DNA from: Acidobacteriota bacterium
GTDB lineage: Bacteria > Acidobacteriota > Thermoanaerobaculia > Gp7-AA8
Length of the DNA: 64,000 nt
Direction: 5' to 3'
NCBI GenBank assembly: GCA_021781455.1
Contig: JAJXWV010000083.1
Location: 1-64,000, forward strand
Shown: positions 1 to 9,012 of the stretch, one piece after another
Layout: each line of letters opens with the position of its first letter
Position numbering within the stretch: position 1 is the first letter of the stretch
Position numbers and translations under genes: made by a program
The notes under the pieces: model-generated
Database searches by the model: none
What the model was told of the DNA's origin: nothing
The model's input: only the letters and a program-made list of their open reading frames with translations

Positions 1-120
1 TAGGTTTGAGACTCTTCGCCGCGCTACGCCGCTCCACCCCATCCACCGCCCCCGCGGTTGCGCCGGCTCAGAGTCAGAGTGACGGCGACGCGCTTCCGGC
101 GGCCCAGGATGACGGTGGCG
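1..120. repeat. Dispersed repeat family A, copy 1 (at window edge)
   Basis: Contains the family hallmarks CTCTTCGCCGCGCT, a Pro/CCACCGCC-rich middle and CGCCGGCTCAGAGT...GTGACGG. The same pieces recur at about 1.3, 19.1, 42.9 and 44.0 kb. It lies downstream of the ion transporter gene; no gene is seen in it. Confidence 0.8.
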
Positions 121-121
121 C

Positions 122-1243
122 CTAACTCCAGCGCAGCAACGCCCACCCGCCCAGTCCGATCCACGCCAGAAAACCGAAGTTGATCGCAGTCAGGCGCCAG
201 AAGAAGCGCGGATCCCGGCCCGATTCGCGGGCGTAGATGCGCCAGCCGAGGAGGTTGGCGAGCGAGGCGATGATGGTGCCGCAGCCGCCGGCGTTGACGC
301 CGTAGAGGAGCGCCCGCCAGTCGCCACGCGCGAACGGCGTCAGGAGCACCGTGGCGGGCACGTTCGAGACGACCTGCGACAGGGCGATTGAGGTGACGTA
401 CGTCTGTGAGCGGGCAATGAGGTCGAGGGGGAGCGTTCGCAGTCCCTCCACGATGATGAAGGCGAAGAAGAAGAGCGGCACGATCGACAGGTCGACGTCG
501 AAAAAGCGCTGGCGCAGGACGAACAGGCCCGCCACCAGCGCGGCGATCGCTGCCGGCCGGGCGTCGAGGACGCGCGCAATCTCGAGCAGCACGAGTGCGA
601 AGGTGACGACCCCGGCGACGGCGGCACGGTTGTCGCGCGGAGGCAACTCGATCTCGCGCTGATCGAGCGGTTGCGAGCGCCCGATAAAGAAAACGGCCAG
701 CAGAAGGCCGACCGCGCTGATTCCGACGAACGGCAGCATCGTGGCGACGAACCGCCCGGCACTCCACGCGGAGCGGTGGTAGACGAAGAGGTTCTGCGGA
801 TTTCCGAGCGGGGTCAGGCAGCCTAGAAGATTGGCGGCCACGACCTCCAGCACGATCGCATCCTCGACGTCGAAGGGCGACATGCGGCTCGCCGCGACGG
901 TGAACGGGATGACGATGAACAGCGTCACGTCATTCGTGACCAGCGCCGCCAGGACGCCGGTCATGCCCAGCATCATCACCGCGAACGGCCGCGTGTGGTC
1001 GAACCGAGCGACCGTCCTCGCCACTGCGAAGTCCAGCCAGCCCGATTCGCGAAGGATCTCCACCGCAGTCAGCAGTGCGAACAGGACGAGGAGGAGATCA
1101 ACGTCGATGGCGCGCCAGGCAGCGCGCGGCGTGACCCGGCCCGTCAGAAGGAACACGCCGGCGAGAACGCCGGCCCCGACCACGAGGACCTGCTCGCGCG
1201 CGAAGCGGCCGAGCGTCGCGAAATGCCGCGTGATTCTCCGCAA
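122..1243 (-). CDS. ArsB/NhaD/SLC13-like ion transporter
   Basis: This is a 373-residue polytopic membrane protein with roughly ten hydrophobic segments. Two features match the ion transporter superfamily (ArsB, NhaD, CitMHS, SLC13): a TND motif at residues 103-105 within a helix hairpin, and GNPQN at 147-151, which matches the GNPxN-type re-entrant loop of that superfamily. The substrate (anion, arsenite or Na+/H+) cannot be assigned from sequence alone. The only start available for the full N-terminus is TTG at 1243; a GTG about 20 codons later is an alternative. The gene stands alone, with family A repeats on both sides. Confidence 0.75.
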   Translation of the reverse strand: MRRITRHFATLGRFAREQVLVVGAGVLAGVFLLTGRVTPRAAWRAIDVDLLLVLFALLTAVEILRESGWLDFAVARTVARFDHTRPFAVMMLGMTGVLAALVTNDVTLFIVIPFTVAASRMSPFDVEDAIVLEVVAANLLGCLTPLGNPQNLFVYHRSAWSAGRFVATMLPFVGISAVGLLLAVFFIGRSQPLDQREIELPPRDNRAAVAGVVTFALVLLEIARVLDARPAAIAALVAGLFVLRQRFFDVDLSIVPLFFFAFIIVEGLRTLPLDLIARSQTYVTSIALSQVVSNVPATVLLTPFARGDWRALLYGVNAGGCGTIIASLANLLGWRIYARESGRDPRFFWRLTAINFGFLAWIGLGGWALLRWS

Positions 1244-1263
1244 ACGCCGGCAATTGTGTCATT

Positions 1264-1440
1264 GCCCCCGTCACTCTGCGCCGGCGGAGACGCGGGGAAG
1301 GGCGGTTGGGGGGAGCGGCGCAGCGCGGCGAAGAGTTTCACACCCAGGAATCGTCCCGGTAAGAGACTCTTCGCCGCGCTCCACCGCTCCCGCCCATCCA
1401 CCGCCCCGCGGTTCCGCCGGCTCAGAGTGACGGGGGCGCG
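1264..1440. repeat. Dispersed repeat family A, copy 2 (composite inverted pair)
   Basis: Two family A halves face each other: CCCCCGTCACTCTG...GCGGCGAAGAGT, then GGTAAGAGACTCTTCGCCGC...GGCTCAGAGTGACGGGGG. The halves are near reverse complements separated by a short centre containing TCGTCCCGGT, so the whole can fold into one long hairpin. Confidence 0.85.
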
Positions 1441-1462
1441 GTTCCGCCCGTGACCTCGTGAC

Positions 1463-2404
1463 CTAACGCCTGGCCGCGCGCGGCACGCTCGCCGCCTTCA
1501 CCGCCATCATCGCCGCTCCCTCGACAGGTGTGTGCAGCGGAGGGCCGACCTTCGCGCCGCGGGCGTCGGCAGTGATCACCCTGGTCATCGGATCGAGGAG
1601 CAGGTCGCCGGCGTGGAAGGCGCCGCCGACGTAGGCGACGGGGAATGGTTCGTTGAGGATCGAAAGCCTCCGCGCGCATGCCAGAACGCACTGGCCGAGC
1701 TCGCGTCCGGCGCGTTCGAGGATCTGCAGCGCCACCTCGTCGCCCCCGTTCGCCGCCTCGATCACGAGCTTGCCGTATCGGGCGATGTCATCGGTGCGCG
1801 TGGTCGCGGCATACACGAAGCGAGGCAGGTCCGCCGGATCGCACATCCCGTAATCGCGGCAGAGCATGTCCGTCATGATCGTCTTCGGGTTGCGGCCGTC
1901 GTAGGCACGCACGATTGCAGACAGCCCGTCGCGGGCGATCGCGTAGCCGCTGCCTTCGTCTCCGATGATCGGTCCCCAACCACCCGCCCGGGCCTCGGCA
2001 CTTTCGAGATTGCGTCCGAAGGCGACCGAGCCGGTGCCGGCGATGATCACCACTCCGCTGCCGAACCCGACGGCGCCTGTGAGAGCGATGCGGGCGTCCG
2101 TGTCGACGATGAAATTTCCCCGCGGAAAGAAAACGCGCAATGCCTCCACGACGCGTTCGTGATGATCGGGGTGATCGGATCCGGCGATGCCGCAGTAGGC
2201 GTACTCCACTTCGCGGATCGGCATGCCGGCATCGACCAGGGCGATGTTCACGGCCCGTTCGATGTTCCGCGTGGCTGCCTCGATTCCGACGCGAAGGTGA
2301 TTCGATCCGCCGGCCAGGCCGGTGCCGAGCGGCGTGCCGTTCTCATCCGTGACCAGAGCCGCTGTCTTCGACGCGCCGCCGTCGACGCCGAGGAAGTAGG
2401 ACAT
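1463..2404 (-). CDS. BadF/BadG-type ATPase, N-acetylglucosamine kinase-like
   Basis: The 313-residue protein has the sugar-kinase/Hsp70/actin ATPase fold signature. The N-terminal phosphate-1 motif DGGASKT is at residues 8-14, a phosphate-2/adenosine region IAGTGSVAFG at about 121-130, and GDEGSGYAIA at about 148-157, typical of the BadF/BadG/BcrA/BcrD family that includes eukaryotic-type GlcNAc kinase. The likely role is ATP-dependent phosphorylation of an amino sugar released during cell-wall turnover; the sugar specificity is inferred, not shown. ATG at 2404 is preceded by a TATATT -10 element eight bases upstream, with no ribosome binding site, so the mRNA may be leaderless. Confidence 0.75.
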   Translation of the reverse strand: MSYFLGVDGGASKTAALVTDENGTPLGTGLAGGSNHLRVGIEAATRNIERAVNIALVDAGMPIREVEYAYCGIAGSDHPDHHERVVEALRVFFPRGNFIVDTDARIALTGAVGFGSGVVIIAGTGSVAFGRNLESAEARAGGWGPIIGDEGSGYAIARDGLSAIVRAYDGRNPKTIMTDMLCRDYGMCDPADLPRFVYAATTRTDDIARYGKLVIEAANGGDEVALQILERAGRELGQCVLACARRLSILNEPFPVAYVGGAFHAGDLLLDPMTRVITADARGAKVGPPLHTPVEGAAMMAVKAASVPRAARR

Positions 2405-2412
2405 GAATCAAG

Positions 2413-2418
2413 AATATA
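2413..2418 (-). promoter_or_regulatory. Putative -10 element, leaderless BadF/NAGK-like kinase
   Basis: On the minus strand TATATT ends 8 bases before the ATG at 2404, so transcription would start at or next to the start codon. No convincing -35 is seen. Confidence 0.5.
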
Positions 2419-2440
2419 CGAGACGGCATGAGCCTGGACG

Positions 2441-2522
2441 GGTTGCGAGGTCACGAGGTTGCGAGGTCACGCGAAGCGTCGTCCGGAAGCACAGCCCCTC
2501 GTGACCTCGCACCCTCGTGACC
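2441..2522. repeat. Palindromic short-unit array (GGTTGCGA/GGTCACGA, 8 bp)
   Basis: Direct copies of an 8-bp unit (GAGGTTGC, GAGGTCAC) are followed after a spacer by the reverse-complement pattern CCTCGTGACCTCGC. It lies between two divergent genes. Confidence 0.8.
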
Positions 2523-2560
2523 AACGCCCTCGCCAGCAGCTGACCTGGCTTTGCCGGCGC

Positions 2561-2628
2561 GTCTGCGGTCTCCGCTCTGCGGTCTGTGGTCCGCGGTCCG
2601 CGGTCCGTAGTCTGCGGTCCGCGGTCTT
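2561..2628. repeat. Short-unit tandem array (GTCTGCG/GTCCGCG, 7 bp)
   Basis: About nine degenerate heptamers of GTCTGCG type (variants GTCTGTG, GTCCGCG, GTCCGTA) run in one direction, immediately upstream of the LOG-family gene. The opposite-orientation form of the same unit makes up part of the array at 9.0-9.2 kb. Confidence 0.85.
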
Positions 2629-2634
2629 CCTCAA

Positions 2635-2640
2635 TACAAT
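2635..2640 (+). promoter_or_regulatory. Putative -10 element, leaderless LOG-family gene
   Basis: TACAAT ends 6 bases before the ATG at 2647. It abuts the end of the tandem array. No Shine-Dalgarno is present between array and start codon. Confidence 0.5.
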
Positions 2641-2646
2641 TGCCGC

Positions 2647-3414
2647 ATGCGTGAAGACAGAAGGAAGCAGGCCGCAGTCCACATCCCTCCGAAGCCGCGC
2701 GAGTCGCTCGAGGACCGGAAGCTTCTCGACTGGCCGAGCCGCGAGGAGATGATGCAGAGCGAGTCGTGGCGCGTCCTTCGGATCAGCGCGGAGATCGTCA
2801 ACGGCTTCCAGCACCTTTCCGACGTCTACCCCGCGGTGGCCATGTTCGGCTCTGCGCGCACGAAACTGGCCGACAACTACTACCAGGCCGCCGCGAAGAC
2901 CGCCGAGCTCCTCGGCCGTGCCGGATTCGCGATCATCACCGGCGGCGGGCCCGGTATCATGGAGGCCTGCAACAAGGGCGCACGCACGGCGGGCGCGCTC
3001 TCCATTGGCTGCAACATCGAGCTGCCGTTCGAGCAGGAGATCAACCGTTACATCGACAAGGCCATGACCTTCCGGTACTTCTTCGTACGGAAGCTGATGT
3101 TCGTGAAGTACGCGGAAGCGTTCGTAACGTTCCCGGGCGGCTTCGGCACACTGGACGAGCTCTTCGGCGCGCTGGTCCTGATTCAGACCAAGAAGATCTC
3201 CGATTTTCCCGTGATCCTGTTCGGCAGCGACTACTGGTCGGGCATGGTGCAGTGGTTGCGCGATGTGGTGCTGAAGGCGAACAACGTCGTCGACGAAGAC
3301 GTGACGAACATTCACGTCGTGGATGAACCGGAAAAGGTTCGCGACATCATCCTCGACTACCACGCCAAGGCCCTGCACAACAACGAGCTCGACCGCCCCG
3401 CCGGCATGGCCTGA
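2647..3414 (+). CDS. LOG-family Rossmann-fold protein (TIGR00730-like)
   Basis: The 255-residue protein carries both LOG signatures: GGGPGIMEACNKGA at about 99-112 and PGGFGTLDE at 163-171, which bind the nucleotide and supply the catalytic Glu in cytokinin-riboside 5'-monophosphate phosphoribohydrolases. In bacteria such proteins usually act as nucleoside 5'-monophosphate phosphoribohydrolases (PpnN-like) and the physiological substrate is often unknown. An N-terminal extension of about 60 residues precedes the Rossmann core. The ATG at 2647 is chosen because of the -10 element just upstream. The gene converges with the CNNM gene. Confidence 0.85.
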   Translation: MREDRRKQAAVHIPPKPRESLEDRKLLDWPSREEMMQSESWRVLRISAEIVNGFQHLSDVYPAVAMFGSARTKLADNYYQAAAKTAELLGRAGFAIITGGGPGIMEACNKGARTAGALSIGCNIELPFEQEINRYIDKAMTFRYFFVRKLMFVKYAEAFVTFPGGFGTLDELFGALVLIQTKKISDFPVILFGSDYWSGMVQWLRDVVLKANNVVDEDVTNIHVVDEPEKVRDIILDYHAKALHNNELDRPAGMA

Positions 3415-3432
3415 TAAAGCGCGCTCGAGATT

Positions 3433-3456
3433 CCGTCACGCTGATCAGAGTGACGG
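3433..3456. repeat. Solo short palindrome (CCGTCAC...GTGACGG)
   Basis: Seven-base arms CCGTCAC and GTGACGG surround a centre holding GCTGATCAG. The arms equal the outer ends of family A repeats. It sits between two converging genes, so it may act as a transcript-end hairpin; there is no T-run. Confidence 0.5.
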
Positions 3457-3489
3457 CGAGGGTGCGCCGCTCATGACGACGGGGACGCC

Positions 3490-4824
3490 CTACTCCGAAC
3501 GCTCCTGACCTTCATCGGCCACGGCCGCCGGCATCGGTGCCTGCAGGATCACCCAGCGGACGCGGAAGCGCTCCGCGTCGATCACGGTGATCAAGAGGTC
3601 GCCTAACCGGCAGGTGTCGCCTGGTGCGACCTCGCGGCCGATGCGCGCCTGCACGTAGCCGCCGATCGTCTCCTCGGCCGGCTCTCCGACGTCGACCTTC
3701 AGCCGGTCGGCGAGGTCCTCGATCAGGTAGTCGCCGCGGACGCGGTAGCGGCCGTTGCCGAGGGGCTCGATCTCAGGGCGCTCACGGTCGAACTCGTCCT
3801 GAATCTGTCCGAACAATTCCTCGGTGATGTTCTCCAGTGACACGATTCCCGATGCGCCGCCGTATTCGTCGAGGACCACGGCCATGTGTGTCTTGTGCTC
3901 GATGAATTGCGAGAGCAACGCCTCCACGGTGCTGTTCTCGGGGACGAAGAGGATCTCGCGCTTCAGCTCCTGCAGCGAGCGTCCGGGACCGCGCAGCTGT
4001 GCCAGCAGCAGGTCTTTCACGTGGATCAATCCGATGGTCTGGTCGAGCGTGCCCGCGCAGAGCGGATACCGCGTGTGGCGCGCCGTCCGGATCGTCTCCA
4101 GGTTCTCGTCGATCGACCTCGTCGTGGAGAGAACCACCACGTCCGTACGCGGCACCATGATCTGACGGGCGGTGCGCTTGGAGAACTGGAAGACTCCTTC
4201 GATGATTTCGCGGTTCTCCTCGGAGAGGATTCCTGCCTTTTCCGAGCTGCTGAGGATGAGACGGATCTCCTCGGGCGAGTGCGCGCTCTCGACTTCGGTG
4301 GCGGCGTGCATTCCGAGCATCCGCAGGACGAGAGTGGACACGCCGTTCAGCACCCAGATCGCTGGAAACGTGACGATGTAGAACGCGTGGAGCAGATGGG
4401 CGGTCCACAGCGAGGTACCGACGGCCTTCTGAATCGCCAGCGACTTCGGTGCAAGCTCTCCAAGCACGATGTGCATCGTGGAGATGATCGCGAAGGCAAC
4501 ACTGGCAGCGACGGAGTGTGCATAAGTCGAGGCGGCAGTGCCGGCCCCGGCGCGAACGAAAAGGGGCTCGATCAGCCGCGCGAACGCCGGTTCGCCGATC
4601 CAGCCGAGGGCAAGCGAGGCGATCGTGATACCGAGCTGGGTAGCCGAGAGATAGGCGTCGAGGTGTCTGGTGACGTGGCGCGCCATCCGCGCCCGCGAGC
4701 TGCCGGTTGTGGCGAGCTCGTCGAGCTGCGTGGGCCGCACCTTGACCATCGCGAACTCGGCCGCGACGAAGAAGCCGTTGGCCAGAATGAAACCCAGGGC
4801 CAGAACCAGGTACCAGGTGGGCAT
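3490..4824 (-). CDS. CNNM/CorC (hemolysin-type) membrane protein
   Basis: The 444-residue protein has the usual three-part architecture. An N-terminal DUF21/CNNM transmembrane domain covers about residues 1-200 (four hydrophobic segments). A CBS-pair domain covers about 215-330. A C-terminal CorC_HlyC domain covers about 345-430. The family is linked to Mg2+/Co2+ transport or efflux; the older 'hemolysin' label is historical. The gene is monocistronic and converges with the LOG-family gene. A TAGAAT box lies about 55 bases upstream of the ATG within a region that leads into repeat family B. Confidence 0.85.
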   Translation of the reverse strand: MPTWYLVLALGFILANGFFVAAEFAMVKVRPTQLDELATTGSSRARMARHVTRHLDAYLSATQLGITIASLALGWIGEPAFARLIEPLFVRAGAGTAASTYAHSVAASVAFAIISTMHIVLGELAPKSLAIQKAVGTSLWTAHLLHAFYIVTFPAIWVLNGVSTLVLRMLGMHAATEVESAHSPEEIRLILSSSEKAGILSEENREIIEGVFQFSKRTARQIMVPRTDVVVLSTTRSIDENLETIRTARHTRYPLCAGTLDQTIGLIHVKDLLLAQLRGPGRSLQELKREILFVPENSTVEALLSQFIEHKTHMAVVLDEYGGASGIVSLENITEELFGQIQDEFDRERPEIEPLGNGRYRVRGDYLIEDLADRLKVDVGEPAEETIGGYVQARIGREVAPGDTCRLGDLLITVIDAERFRVRWVILQAPMPAAVADEGQERSE

Positions 4825-4897
4825 ATCAGCGAGCGCGTCGGGGCTGAGCGCTCGTAAGGGAATGCATGTTCATGTGCCGTGCGATTCTATCGAACGT

Positions 4898-5033
4898 CGT
4901 CATCCCGAGCGTCAGCGAGGGATCCGGGCGGGTGTGTGGTGCGTGACTGTTCCCCGCCTCGAGGCCTTCGCACGAATGTTCAATTTGTGCGCCGCCCTCT
5001 CCCCGGGTCCCTCGCTGACGATTCGGGCTGACA
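4898..5033. repeat. Dispersed inverted repeat family B, copy 1
   Basis: The left arm CATCCCGAGCGTCAGCGAGG and the right arm GTCCCTCGCTGACGATTCGG are near reverse complements separated by about 85 bases. A second copy at 21.52-21.62 kb has the same GATCC/TCGCTG/CTCGGGAT core. Confidence 0.8.
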
Positions 5034-5051
5034 AGCTCGGCTGTGCGCACA

Positions 5052-6320
5052 TCACGCACTCTGCGCGATGACCTCGTCGAGCGTCTTCCAGAAGCGGGGA
5101 TACGACTTCGAGACCACCTGCTCGTTGGCGATGGTTACGTTCCCGCGCGCCAGCCCGGCGACGGCGAACGACATGGCGATGCGGTGGTCGTTGTGCGTGT
5201 CGATGGTGGCCGGTTGCGCGTCCCAGCCCGGATGAATCAGAAGCGAGTCGGCGCGCTCCTCCACGGTGACGCCGAGGCGGCGAAGCTCGGACGTGACGGT
5301 GGCCAGCCGGTCGGATTCCTTCACGCGGAGATTGGCGACGTTGACGATCTCGACTGCGGAAACGCAGAGCGGGGCAATCGCGGCGAGCGTGGGCACGATG
5401 TCGGGCGTGGAATTGCAGTCGAACGTGCCGCCACCGGGCTTCGCCGGTCCCCGCACCGTGACCTCGCCTTGCTGCCAGGTCACTTCGCATCCGATGGAGC
5501 GGAGGATGTCGAGAAATCGGGAGTCGCCCTGTGCACTCTGCTCGGTCAGTCCGGCGACGGTCATCGTGCCGCCGGTGGCGGCCGCGGCCGCAAACCAGTA
5601 CGAAGCGGACGAGTAGTCGCCCTCCACCCGATAGTGGTCGCGCTGGAGGCGCGACGCGCGGACGGTCACGTCGCTGCCGTTCCTCGCCACCCCCGCACCG
5701 AACGCGCGCAGGATGTCGGCGGTGATGTCGATGTACGGCGCCGAGGCGAGGGACTGGATGTGCAGCGTGATCCCGCTCGGGAGCGTTGCCCCGCCGAGCA
5801 TCAGCGCCGACGCAAACTGGCTCGACGTGTCGGCGGAGATCCTCACGTCGAATCCGCCGCGCATCTTCTTCCCGCGAATGCGCAGCGGCGGATAGCCTTC
5901 CTTCTCGGCATACTCCACCTCGGCCCCGATGCTGAGGAGGACCTCGACCAGGTCGCCGATGGGCCTCTGGTGCATCCGCTCTTCACCGTGCAGGAGGAAG
6001 CGTCCCGGCGTGAAGGCCAGCCACCCGGTGAGGAATCGCATCAGCGTCCCGGCGTTGCCGACGAAGAGCGGCACCTCGTTGGCCGACATGCTCACCCGCT
6101 CGCCGATGACCACGCCCTCGCGGATCGTTCCCGAGACCGCGAAGCCCATGGTTCGGAGCGCCTCGAACGCGTAGCGGGTGTCGTCCGCGTCGAGGCAGTT
6201 GTCGATGGCCGTCGGCCCGCTCGACATGGCGCCGAGAAGCAGCGCGCGCACGGAGTACGACTTGGATGCCGGCACGGTGACACGGCCGCGGACGTTCTGG
6301 ACACGGGGGATGGGCTTCAT
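5052..6320 (-). CDS. aroA: 3-phosphoshikimate 1-carboxyvinyltransferase (EPSP synthase)
   Basis: The enzyme transfers enolpyruvyl from PEP to shikimate-3-phosphate, the sixth step of the shikimate pathway. The 422 residues match the usual length of about 430. Recognisable motifs are PASKSYSVRALLL near the N-terminus, GNAGTLMRFLTG (PEP-binding glycine motif), VKESDRLATV, and DHRIAM near the C-terminus. The ATG at 6320 is chosen; a 13-codon upstream extension would be built from repeat-like sequence and has no family counterpart. The MBL hydrolase start codon is about 820 bases upstream and its stop is 46 bases upstream of aroA, so the two may be co-transcribed. Confidence 0.95.
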   Translation of the reverse strand: MKPIPRVQNVRGRVTVPASKSYSVRALLLGAMSSGPTAIDNCLDADDTRYAFEALRTMGFAVSGTIREGVVIGERVSMSANEVPLFVGNAGTLMRFLTGWLAFTPGRFLLHGEERMHQRPIGDLVEVLLSIGAEVEYAEKEGYPPLRIRGKKMRGGFDVRISADTSSQFASALMLGGATLPSGITLHIQSLASAPYIDITADILRAFGAGVARNGSDVTVRASRLQRDHYRVEGDYSSASYWFAAAAATGGTMTVAGLTEQSAQGDSRFLDILRSIGCEVTWQQGEVTVRGPAKPGGGTFDCNSTPDIVPTLAAIAPLCVSAVEIVNVANLRVKESDRLATVTSELRRLGVTVEERADSLLIHPGWDAQPATIDTHNDHRIAMSFAVAGLARGNVTIANEQVVSKSYPRFWKTLDEVIAQSA

Positions 6321-6366
6321 CGAACGCGGAACGATGAAGGATGAGCGGGGAACATGCAAGCCCCAT

Positions 6367-7140
6367 TCAGAGTGACGGCAGCTCCAGGCGCAGTCCGTCG
6401 TACGCGAGGCGGATGCCTTCGGGCAGCGTGGCGTCGAACACGTCGTGGTCGATGTCGTGCGTCAGGTGAATCAACCACGTCTGGCTGGGCCGGATGAGCT
6501 CGGCCGCCTCGACAGCCTCGCCGATCGTGAAGTGGGTGGGGTGTGGCGGTGCCGGCCGCAGGCCGTCTAACGCGAGCACGTCCACTCCTTCGAGCAGTCG
6601 CATCGACGAGGGCGGGATGCCGTTGGTGTCGGTGATGTACGCGAATTTTCCGATGCGGAAGCCGAGGATCGTCCAGTCGCCGTGGAGGACGGGGATGGGG
6701 ACGATGTCGATTCCATCGGCGGAGAACGCTCCTTCGACCTCGTGAATCTCCAGCTGCGGTTTTCCGCCGCCGATCTGCGAGCGGTCGTCCCAGATGTAAC
6801 CGAAGGCTCGCCGGATTGCCCTGGCCGTCGCCGCGTTCGCGTAGGCCTGGATTGGCTCCCGCTGCCGGAAATTGAACGGGCGGATGTCATCCAGCCCCAT
6901 CATGTGGTCGGCGTGGGAATGCGTGAAAAGAATGAAATCGAGCCGTGGAATGGGCGCGCGCAGCAGCTGCAGCCTCAGGTCGGGGGTGGTATCGATGAGG
7001 AACGTCCGCCCGCCTTCTTCGATCTTGACCGACTGCCGAAGGCGCTTGTTCTTCGGATGGTCCGACGTGCAGACGCGGCAATGGCATCCGACGACCGGAA
7101 CGCCGGTGGAAGTGCCGGTGCCGAGGAAAGTGACGTTCAT
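6367..7140 (-). CDS. MBL-fold metallo-hydrolase, PhnP-like
   Basis: The 257-residue protein begins FLGTGTSTGVP and has the metallo-beta-lactamase zinc motif HSHADH at residues 74-79. A Cys cluster GCHCRVC at about 18-24 resembles the structural zinc site of PhnP-type phosphodiesterases. Further metal ligands are likely H114 region (HGDW), D/TN and a C-terminal HLTHD. The family hydrolyses cyclic phosphodiesters; the in vivo substrate is unknown. The last codons (LPSL, stop) lie in CCGTCACTCTGA, the end sequence of repeat family A, so repeat insertion may have set the C-terminus. Confidence 0.8.
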   Translation of the reverse strand: MNVTFLGTGTSTGVPVVGCHCRVCTSDHPKNKRLRQSVKIEEGGRTFLIDTTPDLRLQLLRAPIPRLDFILFTHSHADHMMGLDDIRPFNFRQREPIQAYANAATARAIRRAFGYIWDDRSQIGGGKPQLEIHEVEGAFSADGIDIVPIPVLHGDWTILGFRIGKFAYITDTNGIPPSSMRLLEGVDVLALDGLRPAPPHPTHFTIGEAVEAAELIRPSQTWLIHLTHDIDHDVFDATLPEGIRLAYDGLRLELPSL

Positions 7141-7265
7141 AGATCGCAGATGGCAGATCGCAGATCGCAGGTGACGTCAAAGGCGAGAGCCCAGAGTGGA
7201 GAGCGCAATGCGCAGGTGAAGGCCGCGGTATGGCCTGCGATCTGCGATCTGTCATCTGCGATCTG
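7140..7265. repeat. Palindromic short-unit array (AGATCGC, 7 bp)
   Basis: Heptamers AGATCGC/AGATGGC run directly for about 30 bases. A spacer of roughly 65 bases follows, then the reverse complement TGCGATCTGCGATCTG with variants. It separates two co-directional genes and reaches the MBL start codon. Confidence 0.85.
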
Positions 7266-7270
7266 TTTCT

Positions 7271-8050
7271 TCATATCACCGCAAACCCGAACTCGCCCGA
7301 CAGGGGGTCGATGATCATGGCCTCGCCGGTTTCGTACCACGGCGGGAGGATGGTCACGGTCACGCCGTCCGCGGGCAGGATCGTCTTCTCGTGGAAGTGA
7401 CCGAATACGACGTCCGTGTAGCCTTCGGCGGCCCGCTTTTTCGCGTAGCGCTTCATCAGCTCGAGCGGCAGCTTCGACTTGTGCTTGAAGTTCGACTTGG
7501 AGAGCCGTTGCTCCACCGAATCGACGAAGTTGCGGGCGCTCTTCTTCGGGATGAGGTTGATCGCTGCCTTCGACAGCGGGTTCTTCGATGCGCGGCGCCA
7601 GAAGCGATAGGGCCAGTCGCGCTCGTTGATCATGTCGCCGTGCACGATGAGGTACTTCCGCCTGCCCGCCGTGATGTCGTAACGAAGCCCGATGTCGGTG
7701 ACGCTCGACTCGACGAACGATCCCTTCAGGAAAAAATCGCGGTTGCCTTCGACGTAGTGGATCGGCACGCCGCTGTCGCGGAATGCGCGGAAACGGCCGA
7801 ACACCTTCTCGACCGACGGCGTGACGAACTTCCAATGAGTGATGAGGTAGTGAAAGAGATCGCCGTTGAGGTAGAGCGCGCGCGGCGCCAGAGCCTCGAG
7901 CCGGTCGATCCAGGCGATGACCGGTTTTTCGTGACCGTCGGCGAGGCCGATGTGCGAATCGCCGATGACGACGATCTGGCCAGGCGGGACCACCGGCTGC
8001 TGCCGTGCTGGGTCGCCGTCGTGGCGCGAAGTAGGGAGCGTCGGGGCCAT
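7271..8050 (-). CDS. Calcineurin-like metallophosphoesterase, LpxH-like
   Basis: The 259-residue protein has the dimetal phosphoesterase pattern: D31-x-H33 in VIGDSHIG, GD at 63-64 in NGDLFHY, GNRDF at 102-106, a central HGD and a C-terminal GHFH. The GNRDF form is typical of UDP-2,3-diacylglucosamine hydrolases (lipid A synthesis) and their relatives. Assignment as LpxH itself is not secure because no other lipid A gene is nearby. Its start codon lies one base beyond the DnaJ-type gene's stop, so the two are probably one transcript. Confidence 0.75.
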   Translation of the reverse strand: MAPTLPTSRHDGDPARQQPVVPPGQIVVIGDSHIGLADGHEKPVIAWIDRLEALAPRALYLNGDLFHYLITHWKFVTPSVEKVFGRFRAFRDSGVPIHYVEGNRDFFLKGSFVESSVTDIGLRYDITAGRRKYLIVHGDMINERDWPYRFWRRASKNPLSKAAINLIPKKSARNFVDSVEQRLSKSNFKHKSKLPLELMKRYAKKRAAEGYTDVVFGHFHEKTILPADGVTVTILPPWYETGEAMIIDPLSGEFGFAVI

Positions 8051-8051
8051 G

Positions 8052-8975
8052 TCAGATCGAGGTGGGGAGGCCGGCGCGCGGGTTCAGGCCGTGGTACGCC
8101 TCCTCGAGTTTCTCCGCCGTTTCGGCGGGCACCTCGCGCGGCACGACGATCTGGACCTTGTAGTAGTGATCGCCGTTGCCCGCTTCTTTTCCTTTCTTCT
8201 TCACGCCCTTGCCCTTGAGGCGGAACGTCTGTCCGCCCTGCGTCGCAGCAGGAATCCTGGCGCGCACGGGGCCGTGGATGGTCGGCACTTCCACTTCCGC
8301 GCCGCGAAGGGCCTCGGGAATCGTGATCGGCAGCTCGATGTGGATGTCGTCGCCGCGGCGCTCGAAAAACGGATGCGGCCGCACGTGAACGGTGATCTGC
8401 AGATCGGGCTCACCCTTCCGCCGCACGCGGATCTTCGAGGCGTCGCCGACTCCCTCCGGGATCCTGACCTTCACGTGCTCGCCGTTCACGGTCAGGTCCA
8501 TGGTGGCGCCGAGGACCGCGTCGCGGAAGTCGATCGTCATCTCCGCTTCCATGACCGGCGCGGCCTGCGGTCCCTGCTCGAAGCCGCCGGTGAATCCGCC
8601 GCCGCCGAACAGATCCGAGAAGATGTCCGTGAAGTTGCCGCTGGTCGCGGTGCGCCGCCCACCGGCACGGCGTCCGCGGGCACCGCCGAACTGCTCGGCG
8701 AATTGCGAGAAGTCGAAACCGGCGAACGGATTCGCGCCTCCTGCACCCGGACTGAACGCTTCCCGCCCCAGCCGGTCGTACTGCGCGCGCTTTTCCTTGT
8801 CGCTCAGCACCGCGTAAGCCTCGGAGATCTCCTTGAACTTGTTCTCCGCGTCCTTGTTCCCCTTGTTCCGATCGGGGTGGTGCTTCTTGGCCAGGTTGCG
8901 GTAGGCCTTCTTGATCTCCGCGTCGGAGGCCGATTTCTTGACGCCGAGGAGGTCGTAGTAATCCTTGTCAGCCAT
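8052..8975 (-). CDS. DnaJ-class (CbpA-type) co-chaperone
   Basis: The 307-residue Hsp40 has an N-terminal J domain (residues about 1-70, with the HPD motif in [10 protein letters not shown]). A Gly/Phe-rich linker follows, then two C-terminal beta-sandwich substrate-binding domains. No Cys-rich zinc finger is present, so it is a type II/CbpA-like protein rather than DnaJ proper. It would stimulate DnaK ATP hydrolysis. The ATG at 8975 is chosen because further upstream the frame runs into a heptamer array; a TATACT box lies nine bases before it. The LpxH-like gene follows almost immediately. Confidence 0.9.
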   Translation of the reverse strand: MADKDYYDLLGVKKSASDAEIKKAYRNLAKKHHPDRNKGNKDAENKFKEISEAYAVLSDKEKRAQYDRLGREAFSPGAGGANPFAGFDFSQFAEQFGGARGRRAGGRRTATSGNFTDIFSDLFGGGGFTGGFEQGPQAAPVMEAEMTIDFRDAVLGATMDLTVNGEHVKVRIPEGVGDASKIRVRRKGEPDLQITVHVRPHPFFERRGDDIHIELPITIPEALRGAEVEVPTIHGPVRARIPAATQGGQTFRLKGKGVKKKGKEAGNGDHYYKVQIVVPREVPAETAEKLEEAYHGLNPRAGLPTSI

Positions 8976-9012
8976 TCGCGCGGAAGTATACGCACGGGGC
9001 AGGCCGGCAAGG